64,000 nt of DNA from Streptomyces sp. B3I8 (GTDB lineage Bacteria; Actinomycetota; Actinomycetes; Streptomycetales; Streptomycetaceae): positions 5,097,501 through 5,161,500 of the forward strand of contig NZ_JAUSYN010000002.1 of the NCBI RefSeq assembly GCF_030816915.1, given 5' to 3'. This document shows positions 43,082-51,575 of the stretch, in pieces; within the stretch, counting starts at the first letter, position 1, and each line of letters opens with the position of its first letter. A model generated the notes under the pieces. That model made no database searches, was not told the origin of the DNA, and saw only the letters and a program-made list of their open reading frames with translations. A program made the translations under genes and the position numbers.

Positions 43082-44192
43082 CCGGGGCCGACCGCGCGGA
43101 ACGGGTCCCAGTGGGACCGCCGCCGAGAACCTGCTGCCCACCGGGCTGCGCCGGGCCGGCGCGCCGACCGGCGGCGGGTCCGCGGGGTCCGGCGGGCCCA
43201 CCGGGCGCAGCCGCGCCGAGCGGCGGAAACTGCAGCGCAAGGTCAAGCGCAAACGACGACGCAGCGCGGTGCGGGAGATACCGCTCCTCGTCGGTGTCGC
43301 CGTCCTGATCGCGCTGGTCCTCAAGACCTTCCTCGTACAGGCGTTCGTGATCCCTTCGGGTTCCATGGAGAACACGATCCAGATCGGCGACCGGGTCGCC
43401 GTCGACAAGCTCACGCCCTGGTTCGGCTCCGAGCCCCAGCGCGGCGACGTGGTGGTGTTCCGCGACCCGGGGAACTGGCTCGCGGGCGAGAAGACCACCA
43501 AGAAGGACGACCCCATCGTCGTCAAGCAGGTCAAGCAGGGCCTCGTCGCCATCGGCCTGCTGCCCTCGGACAACGACCGGGACCTCATCAAACGGGTCGT
43601 CGCGGTCGGCGGCGACACCGTCAAGTGCTGCGACAGCGACGGCCGCGTGACGGTGAACGGCATGCCGCTGGACGAGCCGTACATCCATCCGGGGGACAAA
43701 CCCTCGGAACTGACCTTCTCCCTGACCGTCCCGCAGGGCCGGCTCTGGGTGATGGGCGACCACCGCGGCAACTCGGCCGACTCCCGCTACCACCGCTCGG
43801 AGAAGTACGGCGGCACGGTCTCCGAGAAATCGGTCGTCGGCCGTGCGGTCGGCATCGTCTGGCCGTTCGGGCACATGACGCGCCTGCGCGAACCGCACAC
43901 CTATGCGTCGGTACCGAGCGGGACCGCCTCGGTGTCCGCCGCGTCGCATAGGGTGGCGTCCGCGGATCGAAACGGAATGATCCCTCTCCCGAGCCCTGCG
44001 GAACTCCCGCTCGTTATGGGAGTGGTGGGCCTGCGCCGACGACGGCGTGGGCGGCGGCACGAGGTGAGGAGTGGATGTGGGGGATTTGGCGGTCGGCGCA
44101 CGGTCCGGACAGGATGGTCCGGAAGACCAACCCGAGCGATCCGACGGAACGGCGTCCCCGGCAATGAAAGACACCGCGTATCCCGGGAGTGA
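43074..44192 (+). CDS. sipX: Type I signal peptidase SipX-like
   Basis: The 372-residue protein has a basic cytoplasmic N-terminus (RSRAERRKLQRKVKRKRRR), a membrane helix near residues 70-88, Ser97 in IPSGSMEN, Lys173 in LIKRVVAVGGD, and MGDHRGNSADSRYH. A second hydrophobic stretch (PAELPLVMGVVGL) near residue 310 precedes an Arg-rich tail. The last 38 codons overlap the sipY reading frame in another frame, giving a tail rich in Arg and Gly that may not be conserved. It starts inside the sipW 3' end. Confidence 0.88.
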   Translation: MGNRGRPRGTGPSGTAAENLLPTGLRRAGAPTGGGSAGSGGPTGRSRAERRKLQRKVKRKRRRSAVREIPLLVGVAVLIALVLKTFLVQAFVIPSGSMENTIQIGDRVAVDKLTPWFGSEPQRGDVVVFRDPGNWLAGEKTTKKDDPIVVKQVKQGLVAIGLLPSDNDRDLIKRVVAVGGDTVKCCDSDGRVTVNGMPLDEPYIHPGDKPSELTFSLTVPQGRLWVMGDHRGNSADSRYHRSEKYGGTVSEKSVVGRAVGIVWPFGHMTRLREPHTYASVPSGTASVSAASHRVASADRNGMIPLPSPAELPLVMGVVGLRRRRRGRRHEVRSGCGGFGGRRTVRTGWSGRPTRAIRRNGVPGNERHRVSRE

Positions 44193-45123
44193 CCCCGGGG
44201 ACGGCGAACAGAGCGGCCCCGCCGAAGCGGCGAACGAGCCCAGGAACGGTTCGGGCGGCGGCTCGGGGGACGGCGGCCCCCCCACCGCGAAGAGCGGCGG
44301 CTCGCGGCCGGCCGACCCGAAGAACCAGAAGAAACAGCGTTCCTTCTGGAAGGAACTCCCGCTCCTGGTCGGCATCGCGCTGGTGCTCGCGCTGCTCATC
44401 AAGACCTTCCTGGTGCAGGCATTCTCGATCCCCTCCGCCTCGATGGAGAACACCCTCCAGATCGGCGACCGGGTCCTTGTCGACAAGCTCACGCCATGGT
44501 TCGGCTCGGAGCCCGAGCGGGGCGAGGTCGTCGTCTTCCACGACCCGGCCAACTGGCTCGCGGGTGAACCCGCGCCCACCCCGAACCCGGTGCAGCGGGT
44601 CCTCGGCTGGATCGGCCTGATGCCGTCGGCCAACGAGAAGGACCTCATCAAGCGGGTCATCGGCGTCGCCGGCGACACCATCGAGTGCAACGGCACCGGC
44701 CCGATGAAGGTCAACGGCAAGCCCCTCGACGAGACGTCGTACGTGTACGCCGGGAACACCCCCTGCAGCGTCGACGAGGAGGGCGGGAAGTTCAAGGTCA
44801 CGGTACCCGAGGGCAAAATCTGGGTCATGGGTGACCACCGGCAGAACTCGCTGGACTCCCGCTACCACCGCTCCGACAAGAACGGCGGCTTCGTGCCCGT
44901 CGGCAACGTCGTGGGCCGTGCCATCGTCATCGCCTGGCCCCCCACCCGCTGGGACACGCTGCCCGTTCCCGACGACTTCGACCAGAACCTGAGCGCCGCC
45001 GCGGCGCCGGACGCGCTGGCTCTCGTGGGCGTCGCCCCGCTGGTCCTGTGGCGCAGGCGCCGCCGGTCCGAGCGTGTTACCGGCGGAAAGACCCGGGTTT
45101 CCGGCGGCGGTACCGCCGGGTAG
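44077..45123 (+). CDS. sipY: Type I signal peptidase SipY-like
   Basis: The 348-residue protein has a long hydrophilic N-terminus, a membrane helix near residues 94-114, Ser122 in IPSASMEN, Lys192 in LIKRVIGVAGD and MGDHRQNSLDSRYH, and a C-terminal hydrophobic anchor (ALALVGVAPLVLW) followed by RRRRR. In S. lividans SipY is the main signal peptidase. I chose GTG 44077 because GAGGTGAGGAG sits 5 nt upstream and the resulting MGDLAVGARSG resembles SipY starts; GTG 44071 and ATG 44164 are alternatives. Only the last would remove most of the sipX overlap. Confidence 0.88.
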   Translation: MGDLAVGARSGQDGPEDQPERSDGTASPAMKDTAYPGSDPGDGEQSGPAEAANEPRNGSGGGSGDGGPPTAKSGGSRPADPKNQKKQRSFWKELPLLVGIALVLALLIKTFLVQAFSIPSASMENTLQIGDRVLVDKLTPWFGSEPERGEVVVFHDPANWLAGEPAPTPNPVQRVLGWIGLMPSANEKDLIKRVIGVAGDTIECNGTGPMKVNGKPLDETSYVYAGNTPCSVDEEGGKFKVTVPEGKIWVMGDHRQNSLDSRYHRSDKNGGFVPVGNVVGRAIVIAWPPTRWDTLPVPDDFDQNLSAAAAPDALALVGVAPLVLWRRRRRSERVTGGKTRVSGGGTAG

Positions 45124-45126
45124 GGT
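45098..45126 (+). promoter_or_regulatory. Candidate sipZ promoter with internal palindrome
   Basis: TTTCCG and TAGGGT are 17 nt apart over the end of sipY. Between them lies a perfect 14-bp palindrome, CGGCGGTACCGCCG. Reports from S. lividans place sipZ at the head of its own operon, which agrees with a promoter here. Confidence 0.4.
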
Positions 45127-45202
45127 GCCGTCCCGTCACTCCGATCCCCCGCGTCCCCTCCGGACGCCGGGGGACACATCTCCGACGTGGGGGAGCACTG
45201 GG

Positions 45203-45946
45203 ATGAGCGGGACAGGTCGTACGGGCGGGGACCGCGGGCGGCTCGGCAGCGTGCTGTCGAACATCGCCGTGGCCCTCGGCTGTGTGCTCTTCCTCGGCGG
45301 TTTCGCCTGGGGCGCCGTCGCGTACAAGCCGTACACGGTGCCGACCTCGTCCATGACGCCCACCATCCACGCCGGCGACCGGGTGCTCGCCCAGCGCGTC
45401 GACGGCGACGACATCCGACGCGGTGACGTCGTGGTCTTCCGGCAGAAGAGCTGGGGCAACGCCCCCCTGGTCAAGCGGGTCGTGGCGGTCGGCGGCGACA
45501 CCGTCGGCTGCTGCACCCACGGCAAGCTGACCGTCAACGGCAAACAGATCGACGAGCCCTACCTGCCCGCGGGACAGTCCGCCGAGTCCAAGAAGATCCC
45601 CACGCTCACCGTCCCCGAGGACCGGTTGTTCCTCCTCGGTGACGAGCGCAGCGGCTCCCTCGACTCCACCGCCCACCTCACCGAGGCCGGAAGCGGCACG
45701 GTGCCGCGCAGCGCGGTGGACTCCCGCGTGGACGCCGTCGCGTGGCCGATGGACGGCATGCTGATCCGCCCGACCGGGTTCGAGGCCCTCGGGCCGCTCT
45801 CCTCGCCCGGACCGCTCCGGCTCGTCCTCGCCGCGATCGTGGCCGGAGTGGTGCTGATCCTGGGCGGAGCGGCGTACGGGCCCCTCGCCAAGCTCCTGGG
45901 ACGCAGGCGCCCGGCGTCCCGCAGGGAGCCGGCCGGTGTCCACTGA
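45203..45946 (+). CDS. sipZ: Type I signal peptidase SipZ-like
   Basis: This is the most divergent of the four: 247 residues, an N-terminal helix (about 18-40), Ser50 in VPTSSMTPT, Lys91 in LVKRVVAVGGD and the variant box LGDERSGSLDS, where DHR is replaced by DER. It ends with a clear transmembrane helix (LVLAAIVAGVVLILGGAAY) and an RRR tail. GGGGGAG precedes the ATG by about 9 nt. Its stop lies within the NUDIX gene start, and it leads the sipZ-NUDIX-DUF2469 unit. Confidence 0.9.
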   Translation: MSGTGRTGGDRGRLGSVLSNIAVALGCVLFLGGFAWGAVAYKPYTVPTSSMTPTIHAGDRVLAQRVDGDDIRRGDVVVFRQKSWGNAPLVKRVVAVGGDTVGCCTHGKLTVNGKQIDEPYLPAGQSAESKKIPTLTVPEDRLFLLGDERSGSLDSTAHLTEAGSGTVPRSAVDSRVDAVAWPMDGMLIRPTGFEALGPLSSPGPLRLVLAAIVAGVVLILGGAAYGPLAKLLGRRRPASRREPAGVH

Positions 45947-46457
45947 GCCGGTGTCCACTGAGCCGGCGGCCGCGGGGGAGCCGCGCAAGGTGGCCCGTGT
46001 GGTGCTGCTCGACCCGCAGGACCGCATCCTCCTCCTGCACGGGCACGAACCCGACGACCCCGCCGACGACTGGTGGTTCACCCCCGGCGGCGGACTGGAG
46101 GGCGAGGAGACCCGCGAGGAGGCCGCCCTGCGGGAACTCGCCGAGGAGACCGGCATCACCGAGGTCGAGCTCGGCCCGGTGCTGTGGCGGCGCCGCTGCT
46201 CCTTCCCCTTCGCCGGACACCGCTGGGACCAGGACGAGTGGTACTACCTGGCCCGCACCCGGCGCACCGAGACGGGGCCGACGGCCCTCACGGAGCTGGA
46301 GCGGCGCAGCGTCTTCGGTGCACGGTGGTGGACGTGCCGGGAACTGGCCGTCACCCGTGAGACGGTGTATCCGACCAGACTCGCCGGGCTGCTGCGCAGG
46401 CTGCTCGACGACGGCCCCCCGGCCGAACCCGAGACCCTCGACACCGAAATCGTCTAG
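45936..46457 (+). CDS. NUDIX hydrolase
   Basis: The 173-residue protein contains the NUDIX box GGGLEGEETREEAALRELAE followed by ETGI, with all metal-binding Glu residues (GX5EX7REUXEEXGU). Substrate, for example an oxidised nucleotide or nucleoside diphosphate derivative, cannot be inferred. The start region is a perfect 15-bp tandem duplication (GTGTCCACTGAGCCG twice), so a second GTG lies five codons downstream; GGGAG is better spaced for the first. It overlaps sipZ by 11 nt. Confidence 0.92.
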   Translation: MSTEPVSTEPAAAGEPRKVARVVLLDPQDRILLLHGHEPDDPADDWWFTPGGGLEGEETREEAALRELAEETGITEVELGPVLWRRRCSFPFAGHRWDQDEWYYLARTRRTETGPTALTELERRSVFGARWWTCRELAVTRETVYPTRLAGLLRRLLDDGPPAEPETLDTEIV

Positions 46458-46512
46458 GGGCACGCGGGGCTGGCGCACAATAGGGGGACGCACGGCTGAA
46501 GGGGAACATGCC

Positions 46513-46821
46513 ATGAGCGCCGAGGACCTCGAGAAGTACGAGACCGAGATGGAGCTGAAGCTCTACCGGGAGTACCGCGATGTCGTCGGTCTGTTCAAAT
46601 ATGTGATCGAGACCGAGCGGCGTTTCTACCTCACCAACGACTACGAGATGCAGGTGCACTCCGTCCAGGGTGAGGTGTTTTTCGAGGTGACGATGGCGGA
46701 CGCGTGGGTGTGGGACATGTACCGGCCCGCCCGCTTCGTCAAGCAGGTGCGCGTACTCACGTTCAAGGACGTGAACATCGAGGAGCTGAACAAGAGTGAC
46801 CTCGAACTGCCGGGGAGCTGA
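46513..46821 (+). CDS. DUF2469 family protein
   Basis: The 102-residue acidic protein begins MSAEDLEKYETEMELKLYRE and contains DVVGLFKYVIETERRFYLTN and VTMADAWVWDMYRP. This family is confined to actinobacteria and highly conserved, but has no assigned function. AAGGGGA precedes the ATG. It follows the NUDIX gene by 55 nt and is followed by a hairpin, closing the sipZ unit. Confidence 0.93.
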   Translation: MSAEDLEKYETEMELKLYREYRDVVGLFKYVIETERRFYLTNDYEMQVHSVQGEVFFEVTMADAWVWDMYRPARFVKQVRVLTFKDVNIEELNKSDLELPGS

Positions 46822-46847
46822 GCGCGCTGGGCTGGAGCGGCCGGGCT

Positions 46848-46877
46848 GCGCGGCTCACGTCAACGCGTGAGCCGCGC
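46848..46877 (+). terminator. Terminator after the DUF2469 gene
   Basis: A 12-bp perfect stem (GCGCGGCTCACG and complement, 6-nt loop) is followed by TTAACC. It lies 26 nt after the stop. Confidence 0.75.
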
Positions 46878-46899
46878 TTAACCCCTGCGGGTGGCGGAG

Positions 46900-46926
46900 A
46901 TATCCACAATCGGCCGGTTGTCCACC
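46900..46926 (+). promoter_or_regulatory. Pair of DnaA-box-like 9-mers before the YraN gene
   Basis: ATATCCACA and TTGTCCACC are in the same orientation with starts 18 bp apart, one or two mismatches from TTATCCACA/TTGTCCACA. They sit in the promoter region of yraN-yifB-dprA. Confidence 0.4.
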
Positions 46927-46981
46927 AAGATCCACTTTATTGCCGTTCTGCCCGCAGTGTTGGCGCCGAGGAGGTGCCGAC

Positions 46982-47476
46982 ATGGCAGACACGTACGAAG
47001 AGACGTATGAGAACGACGGCACGACCACAGGGGACGGTGACCGGAGCGGAACGACGCGACGCCCAACGCCCCGCTCGACGCCCTGCGGGATGCCCCGTGA
47101 GGCGCTCGGCGCCCGCACGGCCCGCAGCGCGCTCGGACGGTACGGGGAGGCGCTCGCGGCCCGCCGGCTGACGGAAGCCGGCATGACCGTCCTGCGGCGC
47201 AACTGGCGCTGCGGCAGGACCGGCGAGATCGACATCGTCGCCCGCGACGGCGACGCACTCGTGATCTGCGAGGTCAAGACCCGCAGGGCCGGCCCCTTCG
47301 AACACCCCATGGCCGCGATCACCCCGGCCAAGGCCGAACGCCTGCGCGACCTCGCGCAACGCTGGGTGCAGGAGCACGGCGGAGCACCACCCGGCGGCGT
47401 CCGCGTCGACCTGGTGGGCGTCGTCCTCCCGCGGCGCGGCGCACCCGTCGTGGAACACGTACGGGGGGTGGCGTGA
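46982..47476 (+). CDS. YraN family (UPF0102) nuclease-fold protein
   Basis: The 164-residue protein has the restriction-endonuclease-like core [40 protein letters not shown] (conserved Asp, Glu-x-Lys) and a C-terminal [11 protein letters not shown]. YraN proteins lie beside yifB and dprA in many bacteria and probably act in DNA metabolism. GAGGAGG about 8 nt before the ATG supports this start, which gives a 30-residue acidic extension; an internal ATG ([11 protein letters not shown]) would give the usual length. The stop overlaps yifB. Confidence 0.88.
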   Translation: MADTYEETYENDGTTTGDGDRSGTTRRPTPRSTPCGMPREALGARTARSALGRYGEALAARRLTEAGMTVLRRNWRCGRTGEIDIVARDGDALVICEVKTRRAGPFEHPMAAITPAKAERLRDLAQRWVQEHGGAPPGGVRVDLVGVVLPRRGAPVVEHVRGVA

Positions 47477-49101
47477 TGGGATTCGCCCGCACGTGCTCGG
47501 TGGCACTCGTCGGCGTCGAGGGCGTCGTCGTGGAGGTCCAGGCCGACCTGGAACCCGGAGTCGCCGCCTTCACCCTCGTCGGCCTGCCGGACAAGAGCCT
47601 CACCGAGAGCAAGGACCGGGTCCGGGCGGCCGTCGTCAACTCCGGCTCCGCCTGGCCGCAGAAAAAACTCACCGTCGGTCTCAGCCCCGCCTCCGTACCC
47701 AAGAGCGGCAGCGGCTTCGACCTCGCCGTCGCCGCAGCCGTCCTCGGCGCCTGCGAACGGATCGACCCCCGCGTCCTCGCCGACATCGTCATGATCGGCG
47801 AACTCGGCCTCGACGGCCGCGTCCGCCCCGTCCGCGGCGTCCTGCCCGCGGTCCTCGCCGCCGCCGACGCCGGGTACGAACAGGTCGTCGTCCCCGAGAG
47901 CGCGGCAGCCGAAGCCTCCCTGGTGCCCGGCGTCTCCGTCCTCGGCGTCCGCAGCCTCCGGCAGCTCATCGCCGTCCTCGCCGACGAACCCGTACCCGAC
48001 GAGGACCCCGACACCGCCGGCCGGCCCGACCCGCTCCTTGCCGGACTCCGCCTGCCCGGCGCCGGAGCCGCCACCGGCATGCACACCACCGGCGCCGCCG
48101 CCCAGGACAACGGCCACGACCTCGCCGACGTCATCGGCCAGCACGCGGCCCGCACCGCCGTCGAGGTCGCCGCCGCCGGCGGACACCACCTGTTCCTCGA
48201 AGGACCGCCCGGTGCCGGCAAGACCATGCTCGCCGAACGGCTGCCGGCCGTCCTGCCCCCGCTCACCCGCCAGGAATCACTCGAAGTCACCGCCGTCCAC
48301 TCGGTCGCGGGTCTCCTGCCCGCCGGTAAACCCCTCGTCGACACCGCCCCCTACTGCGCACCCCACCACTCCGCCACCATGCAGGCCCTCGTCGGCGGCG
48401 GCCAGAACATCGCCCGCCCCGGCGCCGTCTCCCTCGCCCATCGAGGAGTCCTCTTTCTTGACGAGGCCCCGGAGTTCAGCGGCCACGCACTCGACGCACT
48501 GCGCCAGCCCCTCGAATCGGGGCACGTGGTCATCGCCCGCAGCGCCGGCGTCGTACGGTTCCCGGCCAAGTTCCTGATGGTCCTCGCCGCCAACCCCTGC
48601 CCCTGCGGCCGCTTCTCCCCGCGCGACACCCAGTGCGAATGCCCACCCTCCGTGATCCGCCGTTATCAGGCCCGGCTCTCCGGACCACTCCTGGACCGCG
48701 TCGATCTGCGCGTCGAGGTCGACCCCGTCAGCCGCTCCCAGCTCACCGACCTCGACGCCCGCGGCGAGGCCACGGCCACCGTCGCCGGCCGCGTGCACGC
48801 CGCCCGCGAACGCGCGGCCGCCCGCCTCACCGGCACCCCCTGGAGCACCAACAGCGAGATCCCCGGCCGTGAACTGCGCAGCAGGTGGCACGCGGTACCC
48901 GGCGCCATGGAAGAAGCCGAGCACCAACTCGAACGCGGCACGCTCACCGCACGCGGCATCGACCGCGTCCTGCGCGTCGCCTGGACCGTCGCCGATCTCA
49001 CCGGCCACGACCGCCCCGGCGTCACCGACGTCAGCCTCGCCCTCCAACTGCGCACCGGCGTCCCACGCGGCGTCCCGATGACCATCGGAGCCGGCGCATG
49101 A
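47476..49101 (+). CDS. YifB/ComM-like Mg-chelatase-type AAA+ ATPase
   Basis: The 541-residue protein has the N-terminal Lon-protease-like fold (ALVGVEGVVVEVQADL, VGLPDKSLTESKDRV), an AAA+ domain with GPPGAGKTMLAERLP, LFLDEAPEF, ANPCPCG and a zinc-like Cys set, and a C-terminal lid (RAARVAWTVADL-type end). ComM homologues promote branch migration in natural transformation in other bacteria; Streptomyces are not known to be naturally competent, so the role may be general recombination. It overlaps yraN by one base (TGATG) and dprA by four (ATGA). Confidence 0.93.
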   Translation: MGFARTCSVALVGVEGVVVEVQADLEPGVAAFTLVGLPDKSLTESKDRVRAAVVNSGSAWPQKKLTVGLSPASVPKSGSGFDLAVAAAVLGACERIDPRVLADIVMIGELGLDGRVRPVRGVLPAVLAAADAGYEQVVVPESAAAEASLVPGVSVLGVRSLRQLIAVLADEPVPDEDPDTAGRPDPLLAGLRLPGAGAATGMHTTGAAAQDNGHDLADVIGQHAARTAVEVAAAGGHHLFLEGPPGAGKTMLAERLPAVLPPLTRQESLEVTAVHSVAGLLPAGKPLVDTAPYCAPHHSATMQALVGGGQNIARPGAVSLAHRGVLFLDEAPEFSGHALDALRQPLESGHVVIARSAGVVRFPAKFLMVLAANPCPCGRFSPRDTQCECPPSVIRRYQARLSGPLLDRVDLRVEVDPVSRSQLTDLDARGEATATVAGRVHAARERAAARLTGTPWSTNSEIPGRELRSRWHAVPGAMEEAEHQLERGTLTARGIDRVLRVAWTVADLTGHDRPGVTDVSLALQLRTGVPRGVPMTIGAGA

Positions 49102-50348
49102 GCACACCACCGCCCGCCCCGGAGAGCCGGAACACCAGCCCGGACATCAGCCGGGAAGCCGCCGGCGACGCCCCGCCGGACCCCCGGCCCGGGAACGGAG
49201 ACACCACCGACCCGGATCTGCTCGCCCGGGTCCTCCTCAGCCGCGTCGTCGAACCCGGCGACGAGACGGCCGGCCGCTGGCTCCGCGAACGAGGCGCCGC
49301 CCACGTCGCCGCACACCTCGAACTGGGTGGCGCACCACTGCCGGGCGCCTCCGACAAGCGGTGGGCCGGACTGCTCGCCCGCGCACGCCGGGCCACACCC
49401 GAGGACGACCTGGCCACGGCCCGCGACGCCGGCGTGCGCTTCGTCCGCCCCGGCGACCTCGAATGGCCCGCACAACTAGACGACCTCGCGGACGCACGGC
49501 CCGTCGGACTCTGGGTCCGCGGCACCCCCAGCCTCCGTATGTGGGCCCTGCGCTCCGTCGCCGTCGTCGGAGCACGCGCCTGCACCGAGTACGGCGCCCA
49601 CATGGCCACCACCCTCGCCGCCCAACTCGCCGAACGCGGCTGGGTCGTCATCTCCGGCGGCGCCTACGGAGTCGACGGCGCCGCCCACCGCGGCGCCCTA
49701 GCCGCGGGCGGCGCCACCGTCGCCGTCCTCGCCTGCGGCGTCGACCGGCCCTACCCACGCGGACACACCGCACTGCTCACCCGAATCGCGCGACAAGGAC
49801 TCGTCATCGGCGAACTGCCACCCGGCGAGCACCCCACTCCCAGCAGATTCATCCTGCGCAACCGCGTCATCGCCGCACTCACCCGGGGAACCGTCGTCGT
49901 CGAGGCCGCCCACCGCAGCGGCGCCCTCGTCACGGCCCGCGCCGCCGCCCGGCTCGGCCGCCACACCATGGGCGTCCCCGGCCCCGCCACCAGCGCACTC
50001 TCCGCCGGAGCGCACGAACTGCTGCGCCGGGACGCCGTCCTCGTCTCCGACGCCGCCGACATCGTCGAACTCGTCGGCGACATGGGGGAACTCGCCCCCG
50101 AGAGACACGGCCCCGTCCTCCCACGTGACCTGCTCGACCCGGAAACCGCCCAGATCCTGGCCGCGCTGCCCGCCCGCTCCACCGCCACCGCCGACGACAT
50201 CGCCCGAGAGGCACGCACGACACCCGACGACGCGGTCGGGAAACTGTACGAACTCCGTTCACTTGGTTTCGTCGAAAGACACGGCAACGTCTGGAAGTTG
50301 ACACACCAGGCCATGACATCCGGCCGCCCCCGACCCCACCCGGTCTGA
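49098..50348 (+). CDS. dprA: DNA processing protein DprA
   Basis: DprA loads RecA onto single-stranded DNA. The 416-residue protein has a SAM-like N-terminal region, the Rossmann core with VVGARACTEYG, VISGGAYGVDGAAHRGAL, LACGVDRPYPRGH, SRFILRNRVIAAL and a C-terminal winged helix (ADDIAREARTTPDDAVGKLYEL) often seen in DprA. It is the last gene of the yraN-yifB-dprA operon. Confidence 0.95.
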   Translation: MSTPPPAPESRNTSPDISREAAGDAPPDPRPGNGDTTDPDLLARVLLSRVVEPGDETAGRWLRERGAAHVAAHLELGGAPLPGASDKRWAGLLARARRATPEDDLATARDAGVRFVRPGDLEWPAQLDDLADARPVGLWVRGTPSLRMWALRSVAVVGARACTEYGAHMATTLAAQLAERGWVVISGGAYGVDGAAHRGALAAGGATVAVLACGVDRPYPRGHTALLTRIARQGLVIGELPPGEHPTPSRFILRNRVIAALTRGTVVVEAAHRSGALVTARAAARLGRHTMGVPGPATSALSAGAHELLRRDAVLVSDAADIVELVGDMGELAPERHGPVLPRDLLDPETAQILAALPARSTATADDIAREARTTPDDAVGKLYELRSLGFVERHGNVWKLTHQAMTSGRPRPHPV

Positions 50349-50650
50349 CCGAGAGTGTCCGGCCGTCCGCAGGACCCCCGACGACCTCGGCACTTCGCGT
50401 CACCCCACACCTTCGAACGTCACGGTCCGTGAACGAAGGGGACACGCGTCGCGTTCGGCGCGACACCTTCGCGCAGGGGTGATCCACTGCCCTTCGCGCA
50501 CTGCGACGGTCCAGTCACGCTACGCTCACAAGGATCCGGCATTGACGGAGCACCACGAGACAGCACTCGGCGACAACGACAGAACACCCCGGCACGTGAC
50601 CGGCGGCGCCCAGGCCGCACGGTCCACGGCAGAACGGCACAAGGCGACGA
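50349..50650. other. Intergenic region dprA to whiG
   Basis: This 302-nt gap has an imperfect hairpin (CCTTCG with CGAAGG outside, CACG with CGTG inside, 50410-50439) that may end the dprA transcript. The remainder must contain the whiG promoter but no strong vegetative hexamers stand out. I see no remnant of an integrated element. Confidence 0.5.
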
Positions 50651-51490
50651 ATGCCCCAGCACACCTCCGGGTCCGACCGGGCGGCCATCCCCCCAGCCGC
50701 CCGTGACGGCGGCACCGTGCGCCCGCCCGCTCCCTCGACACTCGACGAGTTGTGGCGGACGTACAAGGAGACGGGGGACGGGCGGCTGCGGGAACAACTG
50801 ATCCTGCACTACTCACCGCTCGTGAAATACGTGGCAGGCAGGGTCAGCGTCGGCCTGCCGCCCAACGTCGAACAGGCCGACTTCGTCTCCTCCGGGGTGT
50901 TCGGCCTGATCGACGCCATCGAGAAGTACGACATCGGCCGCGAGATCAAGTTCGAGACCTACGCCATCACCCGCATCCGCGGCGCCATGATCGACGAACT
51001 GCGCGCACTCGACTGGATCCCCCGCTCCGTACGGCAGAAGGCGCGCAACGTCGAACGGGCCTACACCACGCTGGAGGCCCGGCTCAGACGCACCCCCACC
51101 GAGAGCGAGGTCGCCGCCGAACTCGGCATCCGGGTGGACGACCTCCACGCCGTCTTCAGCCAGCTCTCCCTGGCCAACGTCGTCGCCCTCGAGGAAATCC
51201 TGCACATCGGCGGCGAGGGCGGCGGCCTCAGCCTGATGGACACCCTGGAGGACACCACCGCGGACAACCCGGTCGAGGTGGTCGAGGACCGCGAACTGCG
51301 CCGCTTCCTCGCCCGGGCCATCAACGCCCTCCCTGAACGCGAGAAGACCGTCGTCACGCTGTACTACTTCGAAGGACTCACCCTCGCCGAGATCGGCAAC
51401 GTGCTCGGTGTCACCGAGAGCCGCGTCAGCCAGATCCACACCAAATCAGTCCTGCAACTCAGGGCCAAACTGGCCGGTTTCGGCCGGTGA
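50651..51490 (+). CDS. whiG: Sporulation sigma factor WhiG (sigma-28/FliA type)
   Basis: WhiG directs early sporulation genes such as whiH and whiI and is held inactive by RsiG with cyclic-di-GMP. The 279-residue protein has region 2 ([47 protein letters not shown]), region 3 ([14 protein letters not shown]) and the region 4 helix-turn-helix ([20 protein letters not shown]). Identity to S. coelicolor WhiG is very high as I remember that sequence. The ATG start reads [15 protein letters not shown]. It is a clear marker of a sporulating streptomycete. Confidence 0.97.
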   Translation: MPQHTSGSDRAAIPPAARDGGTVRPPAPSTLDELWRTYKETGDGRLREQLILHYSPLVKYVAGRVSVGLPPNVEQADFVSSGVFGLIDAIEKYDIGREIKFETYAITRIRGAMIDELRALDWIPRSVRQKARNVERAYTTLEARLRRTPTESEVAAELGIRVDDLHAVFSQLSLANVVALEEILHIGGEGGGLSLMDTLEDTTADNPVEVVEDRELRRFLARAINALPEREKTVVTLYYFEGLTLAEIGNVLGVTESRVSQIHTKSVLQLRAKLAGFGR

Positions 51491-51563
51491 CCCGGCCGGC
51501 CCGCCCCGACGGCACCGCCCGCGAGTGTGAGCCGGGCGGCTGCCGCCCGCCGTCGTCCCTCCG

Positions 51564-51569
51564 TACAGT
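51564..51569 (+). promoter_or_regulatory. -10 element for a leaderless TetR transcript
   Basis: TACAGT ends 6 nt before the GTG start of the TetR gene. That spacing puts the transcription start at or next to the start codon, and no Shine-Dalgarno is present. Confidence 0.5.
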
Positions 51570-51575
51570 GGGTAC

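Noticed and set aside
44164..45123. ATG at 44164 as the sipY start, which would nearly remove the overlap with sipX.
   Set aside because: The GTG at 44077 has a much better Shine-Dalgarno and a more SipY-like N-terminus. The ATG is still possible and is listed as an alternative.
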